From Massilia putida (lineage in GTDB: Bacteria > Pseudomonadota > Gammaproteobacteria > Burkholderiales > Burkholderiaceae_D): 64,000 nucleotides of DNA. The DNA lies in contig NZ_CP019038.1 of NCBI RefSeq assembly GCF_001941825.1, positions 6,262,001 through 6,326,000 on the forward strand, written 5' to 3'. Each line of letters opens with the position of its first letter. The first letter of the stretch is position 1. Shown piece after piece: positions 43,450 through 54,970 of the stretch. The notes under the pieces were generated by a model. It had not been told where the DNA came from and did not search any database. It saw only the letters and a list, made by a program, of their open reading frames with translations. Made by a program: the position numbers and the translations under genes.

Positions 43450-43508
43450 GTGCTGCCAGGATCAATCGCCGGAGCAGGGCGCCCGCGCGTCATGCCTGCC
43501 GTTATAAA

Positions 43509-44003
43509 TTATTGCAGGACTTCGACTTTTTCGATGATGACGTCTTCGCTCGGGACGTCCGAGTGCATGCCGGCACGGCTGGTCTTGACGTTGTTGATCT
43601 GGTCGACGATGTCCTGGCCCTCGACGACCTTGCCGAACACGGCGTAACCCCAGCCGTCCTGGCCCGGGTAGTTCAGGAAGTCATTGTTCTTGGTGTTGAT
43701 GAAGAACTGCGCCGATGCCGAGTGCGGGGCCATCGTGCGGGCCATCGCGATCGTGTACTTGTCGTTCTTGAGACCGTTCTTCGCTTCGTTCTCGACGGTC
43801 TGCTCGGTCGGCTTTTGCTTCATGCCCGGCTCGAAACCGCCGCCCTGGATCATGAAGTCCTTGATCACGCGGTGGAAGATAGTGTTGGTGAAGTGACCCT
43901 TGTTCACGTAGTCCAGAAAGTTGGCAACGGTCTTCGGTGCCTTGTCGGCGTCCAGCTCGACCTTGATGTTGCCCTTGTTGGTGGTCATGAGTACGGTGGT
44001 CAT
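43509..44003 (-). CDS. ppiB: Cytoplasmic peptidyl-prolyl cis-trans isomerase B
   Basis: 164 aa cyclophilin without signal peptide. Catalytic-core motifs are FHRVIKDFMIQGGGFEPG (catalytic Arg), MARTMAPHSASAQFFIN and WGYAVFGKVVEGQDIVDQI. It catalyses proline isomerisation during folding. It is paralogous to the exported cyclophilin encoded just upstream. Confidence 0.94.
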   Translation of the reverse strand: MTTVLMTTNKGNIKVELDADKAPKTVANFLDYVNKGHFTNTIFHRVIKDFMIQGGGFEPGMKQKPTEQTVENEAKNGLKNDKYTIAMARTMAPHSASAQFFINTKNNDFLNYPGQDGWGYAVFGKVVEGQDIVDQINNVKTSRAGMHSDVPSEDVIIEKVEVLQ

Positions 44004-44037
44004 GTTTTTATCCTGTGTGGTTGGAGTTGCGAGTTCG

Positions 44038-44655
44038 TTATTTTACTAGCTTATCGCCCTTGAGGAGGGGCGCGGACTGGATCGTGACGGGCGTGACGGG
44101 CACGTTCTCGAGGCCGTGGATGTCGTCGACGACGACGCTCTTGATCTTGTCGACGACGTCCTGGCCCTTCACGACCTTGCCGAACACGGTGTAGCCCGAG
44201 CCCTGCATGTTCGGATAGTCGAGCCCCGGATTGTCGACCACGTTGATGAAGAATTGCGAAGTGGCCGAGTCGGGATTCGATTCGCGCGCCATGGCGACGG
44301 AATACTTTTCGTTCGACAGGCCATTGTTCGACTCGTTTTTGATCGGTTTGTTCGTCTTGCGGCCATGGAACTGGGCGTCCATGCCGCCGCCCTGGATCAT
44401 GAAGCCGTCGATCACGCGGTGGAAGATCGTGCCCTTGTAGAATCCGGACTTCACATATTTCAGAAAATTGTCCACGGTGATGGGCGCTTTTTCCTGGTTC
44501 AGCTCCAGCACGATCTCGCCCATCGACGTTTTCAGCGAGACTTGCGGGTCGGCGGCGAGCGCCGCTGTGGACAGGGTCAGTGCGGCCAGGCCGGCGGCAA
44601 AACGGGCGGCAAGGCGGGTGACCAGCGGGGCGCCGGGCGATTTCAGGACGTGCAT
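44038..44655 (-). CDS. ppiA: Periplasmic peptidyl-prolyl cis-trans isomerase
   Basis: 205 aa from the ATG at 44655 (GAGGAAG upstream); the longer open frame has no coding character. The signal peptide (LAARFAAGLAALTLSTAALAA) is followed by a cyclophilin domain (FHRVIDGFMIQGGGMD, MARESNPDSATSQFFINV, GYTVFGKVVKGQDVVDKI). It acts in the periplasm. Divergent from cysS, with about 250 bp between them holding both promoters. Confidence 0.93.
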   Translation of the reverse strand: MHVLKSPGAPLVTRLAARFAAGLAALTLSTAALAADPQVSLKTSMGEIVLELNQEKAPITVDNFLKYVKSGFYKGTIFHRVIDGFMIQGGGMDAQFHGRKTNKPIKNESNNGLSNEKYSVAMARESNPDSATSQFFINVVDNPGLDYPNMQGSGYTVFGKVVKGQDVVDKIKSVVVDDIHGLENVPVTPVTIQSAPLLKGDKLVK

Positions 44656-44901
44656 CGTAGCTTCCTCTCGGTGGATATAGAGCAAAGTGCTGTCAAGGGT
44701 TTTGCAGAAAAATAAACCTATGGCATATGGGGCCAGTCGGGATTTTATCAATGCTATACTTTGCGACGGACTGCCGATTCTATCAAAAAGAACAAGTTTT
44801 CTCGAATCGCTGTCCTGACACTCCCGACGCGCCCGCCAGGTCCGGCATCGCCGCAAGGCTGCGTTTCGAGCGTCATGCTCCAACTCTCAAGCAAACATCC
44901 G

Positions 44902-46299
<1,398 letters not shown>

Positions 46300-46327
46300 C
46301 GCCAGCGCGCCCGGACCGATCACGAGC

Positions 46328-46996
46328 ATGGCACTTTCCAAGGACCTCACGGAAGCCGTTCCGGCGCCGCCGGACGTGCAGCCTTCCGTCCCACCCTATT
46401 GGGCGGAGGCGAAGGCCGAGCTCATGCGTCGGGATCGCATCATGAACAAGTTGATCCCGCAATTCGGCGACATGCATCTGCGCGGTCACCCCGATCCGTT
46501 CACGACACTGGCCCGTTCCATCGTCGGCCAGCAAGTGACGGTCAAGGCCGCCGAGGTCGCCTGGACGAAGCTGCGCACGCTGTGCCCGAAGATGACGCCG
46601 TCCCAGGTCATCAAGGCCGGAGCCGAAGAGCTGGCCGGTTGCGGCCTGTCGAAGCGCAAGACGGAATACATACTCGACCTCGCCGATCACTTCAAGGCGA
46701 AGCGCGTCCATGCGGACCAGTGGTCGCAGATGGATGACGAGGCCGTGATCGCGGAACTCGTCCGCATCCGCGGTATCACGCGCTGGACAGCCGAGATGTT
46801 TTTGATATTTAATCTGCTCAGACCGAACGTCCTGCCCCTGGACGATCCCGGCCTGATCCAAGGCATTAGCCAGAATTATTTTTCCGGTGAGCCAGTCTCG
46901 CGCAGCGATGCGCGCGAGGTGGCGGCCAACTGGGAACCCTGGCGAACAGTTGCCACATGGTATTTATGGCGCAGCCTGGACCCGGTTCCGGTATAG
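46328..46996 (+). CDS. DNA-3-methyladenine glycosylase II (HhH-GPD family)
   Basis: 222 aa. The helix-hairpin-helix and catalytic Asp motif are clear (LVRIRGITRWTAEMFLIFNLLRPNVLPLDDPGL), together with FTTLARSIVGQQVTVKAAEVAW and ELAGCGLSKRKTEYILDLA. This is the AlkA-like group that removes alkylated purines. It lies between cysS and accA, as usual for this family in betaproteobacteria. Confidence 0.9.
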   Translation: MALSKDLTEAVPAPPDVQPSVPPYWAEAKAELMRRDRIMNKLIPQFGDMHLRGHPDPFTTLARSIVGQQVTVKAAEVAWTKLRTLCPKMTPSQVIKAGAEELAGCGLSKRKTEYILDLADHFKAKRVHADQWSQMDDEAVIAELVRIRGITRWTAEMFLIFNLLRPNVLPLDDPGLIQGISQNYFSGEPVSRSDAREVAANWEPWRTVATWYLWRSLDPVPV

Positions 46997-47057
46997 AATA
47001 ACGCCCTTGCCGCCGCGCGGATGATCTTCCGCGGCCACGAACACACCCGGAGGTACA

Positions 47058-48035
47058 ATGAGTAAAACAACTTTCCTCAGTTTCGAGCAACCGATTGCCG
47101 AGCTCGATTCCAAGATCGAAGAGCTGCGCTTCGTGCAGGATGATTCCGCCGTCGACATCTCGGAAGAAATCGATCGCTTGGCCAAGAAGAGCCAGCAACT
47201 GACGAAAGACATCTATGCCAAGCTGACCCCTTGGCAGGTTTCCCAGATCGCCCGTCATCCGCAGCGTCCCTACACGATGGACTATGTGAATGCGATCTTC
47301 ACCGATTTCCATGAACTGCACGGCGACCGTACCTTCGCCGACGACCAGTCGATCATCGGCGGTCTAGCCCGTTTCAACGGCCAGTCGTGCATGGTGATCG
47401 GCCACCAGAAAGGCCGCGACACGAAGGAGCGCGCCATGCGCAACTTCGGCATGCCGAAGCCGGAAGGCTATCGCAAGGCCATGCGTCTGATGAAGCTGGC
47501 CGAGAAGTTCAATCTGCCCATCTTCACCTTCGTCGATACGCCCGGCGCATTCCCCGGCATCGACGCGGAAGAGCGCGGCCAGTCGGAAGCCATCGGTCAC
47601 AACCTGTACGTGATGGCCGAGTTGAAAGTGCCGCTGATCGCCACGATCATCGGTGAAGGCGGCTCGGGCGGCGCACTCGCGATCGCCGTCGGCGACGCCG
47701 TGCTGATGCTGCAGTACGCGACGTATTCCGTGATCTCGCCGGAAGGCTGCGCGTCGATCCTGTGGAAGACGTCGGAGCGCGCGGCGGAAGCGGCCGACGC
47801 CCTCGGCCTGACGGCGCACCGCCTGAAGGCGATCGGCCTGATCGACAAGATCGTCAACGAACCGCTGGGCGGCGCCCACCGCGATCCGGCGCAGATGGCC
47901 CAGATGCTGAAGCGCGCGCTGGCCGACACGCTGCGCCAGTTCCAGGGCATGAAGACGAAGGACCTGCTCGACGCGCGTCACGCCAAACTGATGGCCTACG
48001 GCAAGTTCAAGGAAACGACGCCGCGCGAAGAGTGA
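47058..48035 (+). CDS. accA: Acetyl-CoA carboxylase carboxyltransferase subunit alpha
   Basis: 325 aa, with CGGAGG 6 bases before the ATG. Typical Acc[81 protein letters not shown] and [15 protein letters not shown]. With AccD it transfers the carboxyl group to acetyl-CoA, the first step of fatty acid synthesis. The stop overlaps the GTG start of tilS. Confidence 0.97.
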   Translation: MSKTTFLSFEQPIAELDSKIEELRFVQDDSAVDISEEIDRLAKKSQQLTKDIYAKLTPWQVSQIARHPQRPYTMDYVNAIFTDFHELHGDRTFADDQSIIGGLARFNGQSCMVIGHQKGRDTKERAMRNFGMPKPEGYRKAMRLMKLAEKFNLPIFTFVDTPGAFPGIDAEERGQSEAIGHNLYVMAELKVPLIATIIGEGGSGGALAIAVGDAVLMLQYATYSVISPEGCASILWKTSERAAEAADALGLTAHRLKAIGLIDKIVNEPLGGAHRDPAQMAQMLKRALADTLRQFQGMKTKDLLDARHAKLMAYGKFKETTPREE

Positions 48036-49462
48036 GCCGTCGTACCCAGGGGCCGGACGTCGCGGCCGCGATTGCCGCCCAATTCGCGCAGTTCATCGCG
48101 GCCCTGCGCGCAGATTTCCTTCCCGAAGCCATGCCTCCCGTCGCGGTCGCCCTCAGCGGCGGCCTCGATTCGATGGTGCTGCTGCGCCTCGCGCATGCGC
48201 ACGGACTGGAGGTGTGCGCCTTGCACGTCCACCATGGCCTGAGTCCGAACGCCGACGCGTGGCGCGACCATTGCGCGGCCGTCGCGGCTGAGCTCGGCAT
48301 CCCGTTCGACTGGCGCGCCGTCGTCGTCGCGAAAGGGAAGAGCGGCATCGAGGCCGCCGCGCGCAAGCAGCGCTACGCGGCGCTGGGCGAGATGTGCCGG
48401 GCCCGCGGCGCCGGCGTGCTGCTGACGGCCCATCACCTCGACGACCAGGTCGAGACGGTGCTGCTGCAATTGCTGCGCGGATCCGGTCCGGCCGGCCTGT
48501 CCGGCATGGACTCCGCCAACCGCGCCCCCGGTCTGCTGGGCGACGAGCGCCTGGCGGTGGCGCGCCCGCTGCTGAGTGTGGCGCGCGCCGACCTCGAACA
48601 TTTTGCGCGCGAACAGGGCATCGCCTGGGTCGAGGACGAGTCCAACGCCGACCCGCGCTATGCCCGCAATGCACTGCGCCATCAGGTGATGCCGGCGCTG
48701 GCCGCCGCGTTTCCCGGCTATCAGCAGCGCATCGCGCGGAGCAGCGCCCACACGCGCTCGGCCCAGCGCCTGCTGGACGAGCTGGGCGAGCAGGACCTGC
48801 ACGCCTGCCTGGCCGGCGACGGGCTCGACCTTGTCCGCGTCCGGGTCTTGAGCCGCGACCGCATCGACAACATGCTGCGCCACTGGTTTGCCGTCCGCCG
48901 CCTGGCGATGCCGTCGACGGCGTGGCTGGCGCAGATGGTCGCGCAGATCCTGTCCGCGCGCGACGATGCGCAGGTGCTCGTCGAACACCCCGACGTGGAC
49001 GTGCGCCGGCACCGCGACCATTTGTTTCTCGTGCCGCGCCGGCCGGACCTCCCCGGCATGCGCGACCCGGAGGACGCCGGCATCATCGACAAGCACGCCC
49101 ATGCGTTCCACTGGAACGGCGAGACATCGATCGCCTTCCCGGACTATGGCGGCGTGCTGCATTTCGATCCGGCCGAACACGGCTTCGACGCGGCCTGGCT
49201 GCGGGGGCAAGGTCTCGAGATCGATTTCCGCAAGGGCGGCGAACGGCTCCGGCTGGCGCACAACCGCCCGTCGCGCCCCCTCAAGATGCATTACCAGGCC
49301 AGCGGCATCCCGGCCTGGGAGCGGGGCCGCCTGCCCATCGTGAACGCCGGCTTCGACCTGCTGTTCGCTGCCGGGCTCGGCATGGATTGCCGACACGTGA
49401 CGGACGGGCCGGGCCGGATCGCACTGCGTTGGGAAAGCGCCACGCCAGCCATCCCAGGCTAA
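48032..49462 (+). CDS. tilS: tRNA(Ile)-lysidine synthase
   Basis: 476 aa, GTG start overlapping the accA stop (GTGA). The PP-loop motif [12 protein letters not shown], then [35 protein letters not shown] and [19 protein letters not shown] are all TilS hallmarks. The C-terminal domain ([39 protein letters not shown]) completes it. It makes lysidine at the wobble base of tRNA-Ile(CAU), an essential step for reading AUA. Confidence 0.95.
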   Translation: MSRRTQGPDVAAAIAAQFAQFIAALRADFLPEAMPPVAVALSGGLDSMVLLRLAHAHGLEVCALHVHHGLSPNADAWRDHCAAVAAELGIPFDWRAVVVAKGKSGIEAAARKQRYAALGEMCRARGAGVLLTAHHLDDQVETVLLQLLRGSGPAGLSGMDSANRAPGLLGDERLAVARPLLSVARADLEHFAREQGIAWVEDESNADPRYARNALRHQVMPALAAAFPGYQQRIARSSAHTRSAQRLLDELGEQDLHACLAGDGLDLVRVRVLSRDRIDNMLRHWFAVRRLAMPSTAWLAQMVAQILSARDDAQVLVEHPDVDVRRHRDHLFLVPRRPDLPGMRDPEDAGIIDKHAHAFHWNGETSIAFPDYGGVLHFDPAEHGFDAAWLRGQGLEIDFRKGGERLRLAHNRPSRPLKMHYQASGIPAWERGRLPIVNAGFDLLFAAGLGMDCRHVTDGPGRIALRWESATPAIPG

Positions 49463-49589
49463 TGCTCTTTCCGCATTACCATATTCCTATTTGGTATAGA
49501 TTTCGCCCCCTGACGGCTTGTGATTCCGCGCCGCAGCATGTAGAGTAAAAGGCTCATTTGATTTTTTACAAGCGGAAATCCCCTCAGTC

Positions 49590-50837
49590 ATGGCCTTAAT
49601 AGTCCACAAATACGGCGGTACGTCGATGGGTTCGACGGAACGCATTAAAAACGTCGCGGCACGCGTCGCCAAATGGCACGACGCCGGTCATAGAGTCGTT
49701 GTCGTCCCCTCGGCAATGTCCGGTGAAACCAACCGTCTGATCGGCCTGGCGAAAGAGATTATGTCGCAGCCGGACCCGCGCGAACTGGACATGATTGCAT
49801 CGACCGGCGAACAGGTGTCCGTCGGCCTGCTGGCCATGGCGCTGCTGGCGCGCGGCAAGGATGCCGTCTCGTACACGGGCTGGCAGGTGGGCATCAAGAC
49901 CGACTCGGCCTTCACGAAGGCCCGCATCCAGTCGATCGACGACAGCCGCGTGCGCGCCGATCTGGACGCCGGCAAGATCGTCATCATCACCGGTTTCCAG
50001 GGCGTGGATGAGGAAGGCAATATCTCCACGCTGGGCCGTGGCGGTTCGGACACCTCCGCCGTCGCGATCGCCGCCGCGCTGAAGGCCGACGAATGCCTGA
50101 TCTACACGGACGTCGACGGCGTCTACACGACCGACCCGCGCGTCGTGAGCGAAGCGCGCCGCCTCTCCAAGATCACGTTCGAGGAAATGCTGGAACTGGC
50201 GTCGCTGGGCTCGAAAGTCCTGCAGACCCGCTCCGTGGAATTTGCCGGCAACTACCGCGTGCCGACGCGCGTACTGTCGTCGCTGACCGACCCCCTGATG
50301 CCGCTCGAAGAAGAAGCCAACTCGGGTACCCTGATTTCGTTTGAGGAAGAAAGCAACATGGAACAAGCCGTCATCTCGGGCATCGCCTTCCACCGCGATG
50401 AAGCCAAAATCACCGTTCTGGGCGTGCCCGACAAGCCGGGCGTCGCCTTCCACATCCTCGGGCCGATCTCGGAGGCCAATATCGAGGTCGACATGATCAT
50501 ACAGAACCAGTCGGTCGACGGTAAGACCGACTTCACGTTCACCGTGTCGCGCAACGATTACCAGCGCGCCATGGGCGTTCTGGAAGGCGTGAAGGCCGAG
50601 ATCGGCGCTGCGCGGATCCTGGGCGACGCCAAGGTCTCGAAGGTGTCGGCCGTGGGCGTGGGCATGCGCAGCCACGTGGGCGTGGCCTCGCAGATGTTCC
50701 GCACGCTGTCGGAAGAGGGCATCAACATCATGATGATCTCGACGTCCGAGATCAAGATTTCCGTCCTGATCGACGAGAAATACATGGAGCTGGCCGTGCG
50801 CGCGCTGCACAAGGCGTTTAACCTCGAGCAAGCTTAA
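49590..50837 (+). CDS. lysC: Aspartate kinase
   Basis: 415 aa. Kinase domain motifs are IVHKYGGTSMGSTERIKNVA, STGEQVSVGLLAMAL, TLGRGGSDTSAVAIAAAL and DVDGVYTTDPR. Two ACT domains follow near residues 265-410 (ITVLGVPDKPGVAFHILGPI; VGVGMRSHVGVASQMFRTL) and give feedback control by lysine and threonine. The first step of the aspartate pathway. The tRNA-Ser gene follows, which serves as integration site. Confidence 0.96.
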   Translation: MALIVHKYGGTSMGSTERIKNVAARVAKWHDAGHRVVVVPSAMSGETNRLIGLAKEIMSQPDPRELDMIASTGEQVSVGLLAMALLARGKDAVSYTGWQVGIKTDSAFTKARIQSIDDSRVRADLDAGKIVIITGFQGVDEEGNISTLGRGGSDTSAVAIAAALKADECLIYTDVDGVYTTDPRVVSEARRLSKITFEEMLELASLGSKVLQTRSVEFAGNYRVPTRVLSSLTDPLMPLEEEANSGTLISFEEESNMEQAVISGIAFHRDEAKITVLGVPDKPGVAFHILGPISEANIEVDMIIQNQSVDGKTDFTFTVSRNDYQRAMGVLEGVKAEIGAARILGDAKVSKVSAVGVGMRSHVGVASQMFRTLSEEGINIMMISTSEIKISVLIDEKYMELAVRALHKAFNLEQA

Positions 50838-50865
50838 CTTTTTTCAAAAATTTGGCCGTGCTTCC

Positions 50866-50894
50866 TTGACCAAACGAGGTGCGGCTATTAATAT
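50866..50894 (+). promoter_or_regulatory. Sigma-70 promoter of tRNA-Ser
   Basis: TTGACC (50866-50871), 17 bp, TAATAT (50889-50894), about 40 bp before the tRNA gene. A well-formed promoter. Confidence 0.85.
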
Positions 50895-50934
50895 GCGTGC
50901 ACTCAGCGCTGACGCATAAACGTTGAAGCTGACT

Positions 50935-51028
50935 GGAGGCGTGGCCGAGTGGCCGAAGGCACTTCCCTGCTAAGGAAGCATACGGGCTTAAACCTGTATC
51001 GTGGGTTCGAATCCCACCGCCTCCGCCA
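50935..51028 (+). tRNA. tRNA-Ser(GCT)
   Basis: Acceptor GGAGGCG...CGCCTCC, anticodon loop CTGCTAA (anticodon GCT), long class II variable arm, T-loop GGTTCGAATCC and encoded CCA. It is intact although an integrase gene lies 175 bp downstream. Confidence 0.96.
50997..51028 (+). other. Probable attachment site (attL) in the tRNA-Ser 3' end
   Basis: The T-arm and acceptor 3' half are the usual target of tyrosine integrases of this family, and the integrase gene points away from the tRNA immediately after it. The matching direct repeat (attR) is not seen downstream to 64000, so the exact core is not defined. Confidence 0.55.
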
Positions 51029-51072
51029 GGAATACCGAAAATGTTTACACAGCAACGAACGTAACCACACGA

Positions 51073-51108
51073 AACCCTTGTAGAATCAACGTTCTACGAG
51101 GGTTTTTT
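51073..51108 (+). terminator. Terminator after tRNA-Ser
   Basis: A 13-bp stem (51073-51085 with 51092-51104, one G-T pair) around a 6-base loop, followed by a T run. It isolates tRNA-Ser transcription from the integrase gene. Confidence 0.85.
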
Positions 51109-51203
51109 GTTTTCCGAAGCCCTCAAACCCAACAGTACAACACCGTGTCACACAGAGCTTGTGTAGGCAGTGGTGTAGGTACGAAACCGGTTGTGGAGGG
51201 ACG

Positions 51204-52418
51204 ATGCCTACAAATACCCTGACGGACCGTCAGTGCAAGAATGAAGTGGCGGGAGACAAGCCAAAGAAGCTGTTTGACGGCGGCGGCCTGCATCTCTACG
51301 TGTCGACGACCGGCTCGAAGACCTGGCGGCTCGCGTATCGCATCGACGGCCGGCCGCAAACGATGAGCTTCGGCGCCTATCCGGCGGTAACTCTGGCGGC
51401 TGCTCGGGCGCGGCGTGATGAGGTCAAGGCGATCCTGGCCGAAGGCGGCGATCCGATGGCGCCGCGGCGTGTTCAGCGCGCGGGCCTGACGCTCGAGCAG
51501 GCGTCGGCGGAATTCTGGGCAGGGCGGCGCGACATCTCGGAAAGCTACCGGACGAACGCCAAGCGCGCGATCGACATGCACCTCGTTCCCATCCTCGGCA
51601 ACCGGAACATCGGGAGCATTGAGCGGCAAGACCTGATGGATGCACTGCAGGTCATGAACGCTGCGGGCCTCGCTGTCTACGTGCGCAAGGTGCGCATGTG
51701 GATCGGGCAAGTGTTCGAATGGGCAGTCGAGAACGGTCACGCCAAGATCAACCCAGCAGCGCTGATCAATCCTCGCAACGCGTTCGCACGGGCCAAGGTC
51801 GAGCACTTCGCCTCGGTGGACCTGACCGAGGTTCCGGAGATGATGCAGCGGATCGCACTGGAGGACTCCGTGCAAAGCGTGCTGGCCTTCCGCCTGCTCG
51901 CGCTGACGTGGGTGAGGACTGGTGAGCTCAGGGCGATGCGGTTCAGCGAAATCGATGGTTCGACGTGGCGCATCCCGAAGGATCGCATGAAGAAGAACCG
52001 CGACCATCTGGTGCCGTTGTCGCGTCAGGCGGTGGACTTGCTCAAGGAACTGAAGGCGCGGTCAAGGGGAGGGGAGTTCGTATTCCCGGCAGAGCACCGC
52101 GACGACCGGCCCATGTCCGAGAATGCGATTCTCGCGCTGCTTGCGCGGATCGGCTATCGCGGTCGGATGACAGGGCACGGCTGGCGCACAATCGCCAGCA
52201 CCTGGGCGAATGAGAACGGCTACAACCGCGACGCCATCGAGCGACAGCTTGCTCACGCGCCCGACGACAAGATCCGCGCGGCGTATAACCGCGCGGAGTA
52301 CCTGCCGGAGCGCACGAAGATGCTGCAGGATTGGGCCGATTTTCTCGACTCATGTGAGCAGGTTGATGCCGGCCGCGCGCAAGGTGGACACGCGCCAACC
52401 CTTCGTGCGGTGGGATAG
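51204..52418 (+). CDS. Tyrosine-type site-specific integrase (P4-like)
   Basis: 404 aa from the ATG at 51204. The N-terminal DUF4102 arm-binding domain reads LTDRQCKNEVAGDKPKKLFDGGGLHLYV and RLAYRIDGRPQTMSFGAYPAVTLAAARA. A core-binding SAM-like domain follows, then the catalytic domain with Arg in WVRTGELRAMRFSEID, GHGWRTIAST (H-x-x-R), LAHAP and the nucleophile Tyr in AAYNRAEY. It integrates the element at tRNA-Ser. Its last 69 bp overlap the convergent excisionase-like gene, a common arrangement. Confidence 0.93.
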   Translation: MPTNTLTDRQCKNEVAGDKPKKLFDGGGLHLYVSTTGSKTWRLAYRIDGRPQTMSFGAYPAVTLAAARARRDEVKAILAEGGDPMAPRRVQRAGLTLEQASAEFWAGRRDISESYRTNAKRAIDMHLVPILGNRNIGSIERQDLMDALQVMNAAGLAVYVRKVRMWIGQVFEWAVENGHAKINPAALINPRNAFARAKVEHFASVDLTEVPEMMQRIALEDSVQSVLAFRLLALTWVRTGELRAMRFSEIDGSTWRIPKDRMKKNRDHLVPLSRQAVDLLKELKARSRGGEFVFPAEHRDDRPMSENAILALLARIGYRGRMTGHGWRTIASTWANENGYNRDAIERQLAHAPDDKIRAAYNRAEYLPERTKMLQDWADFLDSCEQVDAGRAQGGHAPTLRAVG

Positions 52419-52574
52419 CGCGACATCGGGCTCAGGCAGCTTCCCGTCCCTCATCCAGCGGCGCACCGTCTCGCTCGAAACGGCTGCCGCCGCCTGGAGC
52501 TCTCGACGCCACACGACGCGGTCCGGCGTGTCGGTGTCATCGGGTGTACTTTGTTCTTGCTTGACGAGTTTCAT
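52350..52574 (-). CDS. Small HTH protein, probable excisionase/AlpA-like
   Basis: 74 aa from the ATG at 52574, with GGAGGAAA upstream. WRRELQAAAAVSSETVRRWMRDGKLPEPDVALSHRTKGWRVSTL is a MerR/AlpA-style winged helix with the GKLP wing. Position against the 3' end of the integrase gene supports an excisionase or integrase regulator. It is last in the leftward operon; the start overlaps the previous stop (ATGA). Confidence 0.75.
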   Translation of the reverse strand: MKLVKQEQSTPDDTDTPDRVVWRRELQAAAAVSSETVRRWMRDGKLPEPDVALSHRTKGWRVSTLRAAGINLLT

Positions 52575-52933
52575 TTTTCCTCCGTTTGATTCGTATCTGC
52601 CGCTGGCGCCGCAGCGATCATGGCGGACCAGCACAGCTTTGCCCGGTGCGCCGCTTTCTCGCAGCCCGTCATTTCCTTGTACGCGTCCCATTCCTCGGGT
52701 TTGCTGAAGAACGGATCTGGCCACGATTCGAAGCCTTGCGTGACCATGTCCAGGGTCGGCTCGATCGGCACAAGCTTCATCCCGGGCGGCACTCGCCATG
52801 CGTCGATGTGGGCGATGAGGGCGCGGGTCTTCGGCATCCCGAGCTGCTCGCATTCTGGGGCTAACTTTTTGAGCAAGCAGATGAACTCTGGATCATCTCC
52901 GATGCTCTCCCGCGGTTTCAGTTCATCCGACAT
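52571..52933 (-). CDS. Phage-type protein of unknown function, 120 aa
   Basis: Soluble, acidic, with a charged N-terminus and the stretch PPGMKLVPIEPTLDMVTQGF followed by CWSAMIAAAPA. This kind of N-to-C arrangement recurs in small proteins of prophage early regions. No catalytic motif seen. It is coupled to the excisionase-like gene by a 4-bp overlap. Confidence 0.7.
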   Translation of the reverse strand: MSDELKPRESIGDDPEFICLLKKLAPECEQLGMPKTRALIAHIDAWRVPPGMKLVPIEPTLDMVTQGFESWPDPFFSKPEEWDAYKEMTGCEKAAHRAKLCWSAMIAAAPAADTNQTEEK

Positions 52934-53627
52934 TGGTATCTCCTTTCTTGGGCTGCTGTTCGCTGGACAGCGGCGGTGCGGCGTAGAGCGGCCATACTGG
53001 ATTAGACGTCATCGGCGCGCACCTCGTGTGGATGCGCGAGCTGTAGACCATTCCCAAGACCACCTCGTGCACTGGCCGGCCTCGGGCGCTCGGCTCAGCC
53101 TCAAGCCACGCTACCGGCTGGCTCTGGCGTGCGAGCTGGGCGCGCAGGTCATCTAGCTCATCCAGTACGGCGCCAGGAATCATTGTTTTGTCCAACGTTG
53201 GATCGCGTTCCTGCCACGTCTTCACGCCCTGCGAAGCTTGTGGCGAGATATGCGCGCGCGGTCCAAATGCAGTATCCATGCGGGTTTCGGCGGTTTCGAC
53301 GTCCGTTTTTGTCGATTTTGCGCGCGCCCGGCGATCAGCCGCTACTGCGTCGCGGGCGACGGCGCGGGCAAACCGCACATAACGACCAACCATGCCGCCG
53401 CTTTCGGTGCTGTTCCAAAGCGCGATGACTCGGCTTTCGCTCAACTCCGGCAGTCCGTCCTCACCTATGGATGCGGACGGAGTGCGGCGGGCGGCTTGCC
53501 AAGCGTCCCATCCATCCCGTGCCGTTCCATGCCGGTACTCGCCGAAGCTGTTGCGGTCGACGATCCAATTCTGCAAGCTTGCCCACGCCTCAAACGCAGC
53601 GCGCTCGGTATCGATGTTCTCAGCCAT
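52923..53627 (-). CDS. Phage-type protein of unknown function, 234 aa
   Basis: The start at 53627 follows AAAGGACC; an earlier Met in the frame is inside the previous gene. It opens [20 protein letters not shown], the usual beginning of prophage early-region proteins with FEAWA and DGWDAWQAA motifs. It then becomes low in recognisable structure and ends in VHEVVLGMVYSSRIHTRCAP and VWPLYAAPPL. No enzyme motif. It overlaps both neighbours by a few bases. Confidence 0.7.
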   Translation of the reverse strand: MAENIDTERAAFEAWASLQNWIVDRNSFGEYRHGTARDGWDAWQAARRTPSASIGEDGLPELSESRVIALWNSTESGGMVGRYVRFARAVARDAVAADRRARAKSTKTDVETAETRMDTAFGPRAHISPQASQGVKTWQERDPTLDKTMIPGAVLDELDDLRAQLARQSQPVAWLEAEPSARGRPVHEVVLGMVYSSRIHTRCAPMTSNPVWPLYAAPPLSSEQQPKKGDTNVG

Positions 53628-54102
53628 TGGTCGGTCCTTTCTCATTCGCAGCATGGGCTACTGGCTTGGGTGCGAGAGCAGCACGGGCGCATTCCCGGCC
53701 GTAGGCGCGAACATCGTCGCGATGAATGTATTCGCCCGAGCCGATCCCGAGCGGCAGCGGCGGCAACTCCATCTCTCCAGCAGGGCGAGAAGAAAGAGCA
53801 GCACGACCAGCCCATGTGTCGATGTATTCAACGAGCCTGTTTTGGGCCTCAGTCAACTTGTCAGCAGCCAGGAAAGCATCTCCTCCACACGCCGTGTCTA
53901 ACACCTTGCACGCCTCAAACGTGGCATCAAGAAGGGTATGGAACTGCGCATAGTCACCGATACTTCCCCTTGCCTCGCGCTCGTCCACCTTGACTGTCGG
54001 GGCGGTGCTGGGCGATGGAGGAGTGGCGCGGCCGCAGACAGCGCAAGGATTGTTCGTGCCGGCCGGCTTACCTTCGCACGCGACGCAGTAAAGTTCAGTC
54101 AT
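53620..54102 (-). CDS. Zinc-ribbon phage-type protein, 160 aa
   Basis: The N-terminus [22 protein letters not shown] has two Cys pairs spaced like a zinc ribbon. The rest is acidic and helical, ending [20 protein letters not shown], a tail shared by many prophage early proteins. Function unknown. The start overlaps the preceding stop (ATGA). Confidence 0.7.
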   Translation of the reverse strand: MTELYCVACEGKPAGTNNPCAVCGRATPPSPSTAPTVKVDEREARGSIGDYAQFHTLLDATFEACKVLDTACGGDAFLAADKLTEAQNRLVEYIDTWAGRAALSSRPAGEMELPPLPLGIGSGEYIHRDDVRAYGRECARAALAPKPVAHAANEKGPTNG

Positions 54103-54677
54103 TCCCCACCTCCTATCTCGTTATGAGCGGGCTCTGCCACCTGGACGCCGAAACGTTTGGCTCCGATTTCAGCGGCAGCGCGCGGGCGCTGGTTTCGCCG
54201 TTGCTGGGACGGCGTCGCCCAGCGGCAATTCCCAGGCTCATAATTTCCATTGTTGTCGATGCGGTCGAGCGTCAATCCGCGAGGCCTTAACCCCATATCT
54301 GTAACGAAGTTCGAAAAGTCGTCCCATCGTTCGCAGACAGAAATACCCCGGCCACCATAATTCTTGAAGTCTGGGCGATGTTTATTCCCGCAACGCGCGA
54401 GCATATTCGACCAGCAAACATAAGTGGACGAACCAGAAAGACCATGTGACACCGTATCTTTCACCTTGCGCTGCGCGTCGAGACAGCCGCAACTTTTCGT
54501 CTTCCCGCTTTTCAGCTCGCAAGCGGCCACAGTCTTTTCTGCTCCGCATTCGCAACGACAAATCCAGTACACTCGCCTCACTCTCGAGATGTCTCGTCTC
54601 ACAACAGAGAGACGGTGAAAGACTTTGCCAGTCAGGTCCTCAGCAACAGCTCCTCGAACTCCTTTCACATACGGCAT
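54099..54677 (-). CDS. HNH-endonuclease-like phage protein
   Basis: 192 aa. A zinc-binding N-terminal region ([31 protein letters not shown]) precedes [33 protein letters not shown]. The motif [30 protein letters not shown] is typical of phage HNH/AP2-associated endonucleases and often free-standing homing-type proteins. A canonical HNH triad is not fully obvious, so nuclease activity is uncertain. Confidence 0.72.
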   Translation of the reverse strand: MPYVKGVRGAVAEDLTGKVFHRLSVVRRDISRVRRVYWICRCECGAEKTVAACELKSGKTKSCGCLDAQRKVKDTVSHGLSGSSTYVCWSNMLARCGNKHRPDFKNYGGRGISVCERWDDFSNFVTDMGLRPRGLTLDRIDNNGNYEPGNCRWATPSQQRRNQRPRAAAEIGAKRFGVQVAEPAHNEIGGGE

Positions 54678-54970
54678 TGAGCCTCCCCAATGCTTGCCGC
54701 AGCGAGGACGATGGCGCGGCGGGTGGCCGCGTATGGGTCATCGGCATTCATTTCATCGCAGCGCACATCACCATCGATGCTGACAGCTATGCATCCACAA
54801 CCGTAATTTTGCAGTGTGATACTTAGCTTTACCGCCAGCCGCAGCGCATCGCCGTCGTCGTCCAGTGGCACCCAAGGAACCAGATCGCCGTTCTCGTACG
54901 TGTACGCCAGTGCCAGTGCTTCCAGCTTGTCCAGGTCAAGCGGCTGTGCTGCGGTGGTGGAATTTGTCAC
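54665..54970 (-). CDS. Phage-type protein of unknown function, 101 aa
   Basis: Acidic soluble protein ([20 protein letters not shown], then [39 protein letters not shown]). The final segment resembles the C-terminus of small prophage proteins grouped with DUF551 genes. It overlaps the HNH-like gene by 13 bp. Confidence 0.65.
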   Translation of the reverse strand: MTNSTTAAQPLDLDKLEALALAYTYENGDLVPWVPLDDDGDALRLAVKLSITLQNYGCGCIAVSIDGDVRCDEMNADDPYAATRRAIVLAAASIGEAQCRM